Below, piece after piece: positions 6,243 through 7,856 of a DNA stretch of 7,856 bases (positions are counted from its first letter, which is position 1; every line of letters begins with the position of its first letter). The notes under the pieces are model-generated. The model did not search any database and had not been told where the DNA came from. It saw only the letters and a program-made list of their open reading frames with translations. The stretch comes from Lachnoclostridium sp. UBA739 (GTDB taxonomy: Bacteria > Bacillota_A > Clostridia > Lachnospirales > Lachnospiraceae). The position numbers were made by a program, and so were the translations under genes. The stretch spans positions 32,226 to 40,081 of the forward strand of contig DBKX01000394.1 in NCBI GenBank assembly GCA_002297865.1, written 5' to 3'.

Positions 6243-7573
6243 GCTTCATTCTTCCCTTCCCCAAATGTTTCGCACAACTTTGTTACTTTCTCTCTATACA
6301 CAGCAACTTCTTCCCTTGTTCCTGTCAGTAAAAAATACATTCTTCCCTTTTGATTTTTTCCTGTCTTATTCCTTGTGTTCACAAAAAGTGTATTGGAGGT
6401 TAGCGGAATGATACCCTTTTTCAATTCCTTCTTAAATAGAATGCCCGCACTGTTCATTCTTTCAAGAACGTCTTCCATTGTCAGATCACATGATACAATC
6501 GTGTCTACATAAAAAGTACAGACTTCCTCATTGGCATACCCCATCTGCTCTAAGGATTCTTCCAGTGATTTCTTAATTAAACTCATAGATTTTCTTGCGT
6601 TAATTTCCACAATTGGGACCAGTACATCTGGTTCTATGATCATGCTGTCCACACAGACATCACCGAAATAGCCCTCTTTGTACAGTGCGTCCATTACACG
6701 TTCCATAACTGAGAAGTAGCCCTGTCCTTCTAAATATTGTAAAAGTTCTTTATCTGCTGTTACGGAACCATGATATGCTCTTTCTTGATTTATAATCTGT
6801 TGAACCGATAAACATTCTGCTTTCCCCGTTTCTGGGTCAATAAAATATTGTACTGAAAAATCTGTCTTAACCTGAAATGCTGGTTCTAATATAAATCGAA
6901 CTTCTTTCCCTTTCTTGCATTGAGAAGAAATGTTCCTTAAGATAGTCTGAAAGGTTTTTTCCTCCGTAATCTTTAAATTACCCTTTCCCGAAACGCCGTA
7001 CTCTTCTTTTACAATAAGACCTCCTTTTGTATTGAGAAGCCTTTTTCCTGCTGCCATAAATTCCTCTTCACTTGTTACAATTTCCGCATATTCACTAAAT
7101 CCAAGCTTTTTGGCTAGTTTTGTTGAATATATTTTAGAATTCACTTTTTTTACCACATTGATTGCAGGACACGGATACGTAATCTGGTTGTTCTTGGCGA
7201 AAGAAATGTATTCTGGTAATACTGCATAAGTCTCAAAACAGGCATCCTTAGAGAGCCCCTCTATTTTTTGATTTTCTGCATGATATTCACAAGTCTTTGC
7301 TTCTATCTCCTGTTCAAAAGACTGGTTATCAAAACGAAACCCTAGTTCGTGTAAATATTTTTGATGCACCGTATTCATAGGAATCCCTGTTAATACCACA
7401 TCTTCTTCCCCACGACAGAGTGCGAATAGCAATTCATCCATTGCACATACGATATTTTCCAAATTACGATTGCGTATGGCTGGCAGCGTAACAACGTTTT
7501 CTGGCTGCCAATATCTCTCTGAATCAAATTTTGCTGCATATATCATATGCCTCTGTTTATTCGTTTTCACCAC
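6239..7573 (-). CDS. ATP-grasp ligase, probable aminoacyl-carrier protein or peptide ligase
   Basis: A 444-residue enzyme with an intact ATP-grasp core. The lysine and glycine-rich loop are GLIVKEEYGVSGKGN (185-199, K189), the adenine-contact strand is RFILEPAF (226-233), and the metal site includes D309 in GDVCVDSMI and E323/N325 in VPIVEINARKS (319-329). Such enzymes activate a carboxylate as acyl phosphate and attack it with an amine or thiol. The gene follows an ACP gene directly, overlapping it by 17 bases, so I infer loading of an amino acid on the carrier, as BtrJ does for BtrI in butirosin synthesis; ordinary peptide-bond ligation is the alternative. The start is a GTG. Two GTG codons are adjacent (7573 and 7570), and AAAGGAG at 7578-7584 lies 4 and 7 bases away respectively, so 7570 has the better spacing. 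A later ATG at 7546 has only a close AGAGG. Confidence 0.88.
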   Translation of the reverse strand: MVKTNKQRHMIYAAKFDSERYWQPENVVTLPAIRNRNLENIVCAMDELLFALCRGEEDVVLTGIPMNTVHQKYLHELGFRFDNQSFEQEIEAKTCEYHAENQKIEGLSKDACFETYAVLPEYISFAKNNQITYPCPAINVVKKVNSKIYSTKLAKKLGFSEYAEIVTSEEEFMAAGKRLLNTKGGLIVKEEYGVSGKGNLKITEEKTFQTILRNISSQCKKGKEVRFILEPAFQVKTDFSVQYFIDPETGKAECLSVQQIINQERAYHGSVTADKELLQYLEGQGYFSVMERVMDALYKEGYFGDVCVDSMIIEPDVLVPIVEINARKSMSLIKKSLEESLEQMGYANEEVCTFYVDTIVSCDLTMEDVLERMNSAGILFKKELKKGIIPLTSNTLFVNTRNKTGKNQKGRMYFLLTGTREEVAVYREKVTKLCETFGEGKNEA

Positions 7574-7817
7574 TTAACTCCTTTATGTATTCAGCTAGTT
7601 CCTGTATAGTTTGTACCTTATCAAAATCAAACTCATCGAAATCAATATTTAAGTCATATTGCTCTTCCAAGTCTAAAATTACATTCACAAGCTGAAGGGA
7701 ATCAAGCCCAATGTCATTAATCAAGTCCATATTCGCTTCTAACTCTTTCTTTTCCCCCTCTTCTCCTAAAATTTCTTCTAAACTCTTTCTTATACTTTCC
7801 AAAATTTGTTCTATCAT
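7557..7817 (-). CDS. Acyl/aminoacyl carrier protein
   Basis: An 86-residue acidic carrier protein. The phosphopantetheine attachment site is S40 in NDIGLDSLQLVNVILDLEE (34-52), the standard DSL motif at the start of helix II, and the rest follows the four-helix ACP pattern ending in IQELAEYIKEL. It would hold a substrate as a thioester after modification by a phosphopantetheinyl transferase, which is not encoded in this window. I chose the ATG at 7817 because AAGGGAG (7824-7830) lies 6 bases upstream; the longer frame begins at a TTG at 7841 that overlaps this ribosome site and is unlikely. Its direct coupling to an ATP-grasp gene, with no ketosynthase or other fatty-acid genes, suggests a dedicated aminoacyl carrier like BtrI and not the housekeeping AcpP. 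More of the operon may lie upstream, beyond the edge. Confidence 0.95.
   Translation of the reverse strand: MIEQILESIRKSLEEILGEEGEKKELEANMDLINDIGLDSLQLVNVILDLEEQYDLNIDFDEFDFDKVQTIQELAEYIKELSGENE
7578..7584 (-). promoter_or_regulatory. Ribosome binding site that fixes a GTG start for the ATP-grasp gene
   Basis: AAAGGAG on the minus strand lies within the last codons of the carrier protein gene (the Lys-Glu-Leu codons near its end). It is 4 bases before GTG 7573 and 7 bases before GTG 7570. It favours one of these GTG codons over the ATG at 7546, and implies that ribosomes finishing the carrier protein reload for the ligase. Confidence 0.7.
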
Positions 7818-7856
7818 ATTTATCTCCCTTTCTAATTTCAAATTTCTATTCCATTT

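Noticed and set aside
7818..7841. Longer carrier protein starting at TTG 7841
   Set aside because: The added codons overlap the AAGGGAG ribosome site that serves the ATG at 7817, and the first ACP helix is complete without them.

Overview
The window is AT-rich DNA with clostridial-type Shine-Dalgarno sites. Every gene I can support lies on the minus strand, so transcription runs from the right edge to the left edge. The leftmost gene is the start of purA. Its N-terminus ([20 protein letters not shown]) is of the form I associate with gut Clostridia, especially Lachnospiraceae. That host call is an inference from protein style and base composition.

In transcription order, a tightly packed block of seven genes runs from 7817 down to 245: an acyl/aminoacyl carrier protein (ACP), an ATP-grasp ligase, a GT-B glycosyltransferase of the MurG/UgtP type, a radical SAM protein with a SPASM-type tail, an ABC ATPase and two ABC-2 permeases (the COG4586/COG4587/COG3694 arrangement), and a protein that looks like the BtrH/C39-like papain-fold acyltransferase family. 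Genes overlap or sit 3 to 20 bases apart, with repeated start/stop overlaps, so this is almost certainly one operon. Its promoter and possibly further genes lie beyond the right edge. After it comes a gap of about 117 bp holding a 9-bp inverted repeat and a probable purA promoter, and then the purA start, cut by the left edge.

The gene set points to a small specialised-metabolite pathway. By analogy with butirosin side-chain biosynthesis (BtrJ ATP-grasp loads an amino acid on the BtrI ACP; BtrH transfers the finished acyl group; BtrN is a radical SAM enzyme), I infer that the ATP-grasp enzyme charges the carrier protein with an amino acid. The radical SAM and glycosyltransferase proteins would modify either the tethered unit or the acceptor, the BtrH-like protein would release or transfer the product, and the ABC system would export it. 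No substrate can be read from the sequence.

The most striking direct observation is an in-frame TAG at 4133-4135 inside the SPASM region of the radical SAM gene. The same frame stays open for 52 further codons and encodes the missing half of the SPASM domain, including a CX5CX2C cluster-ligand motif, before a TAA at 3974-3976. This is a nonsense mutation, a sequencing error or stop-codon readthrough. It leaves an apparent 157-bp intergenic gap that is really the severed end of the gene.
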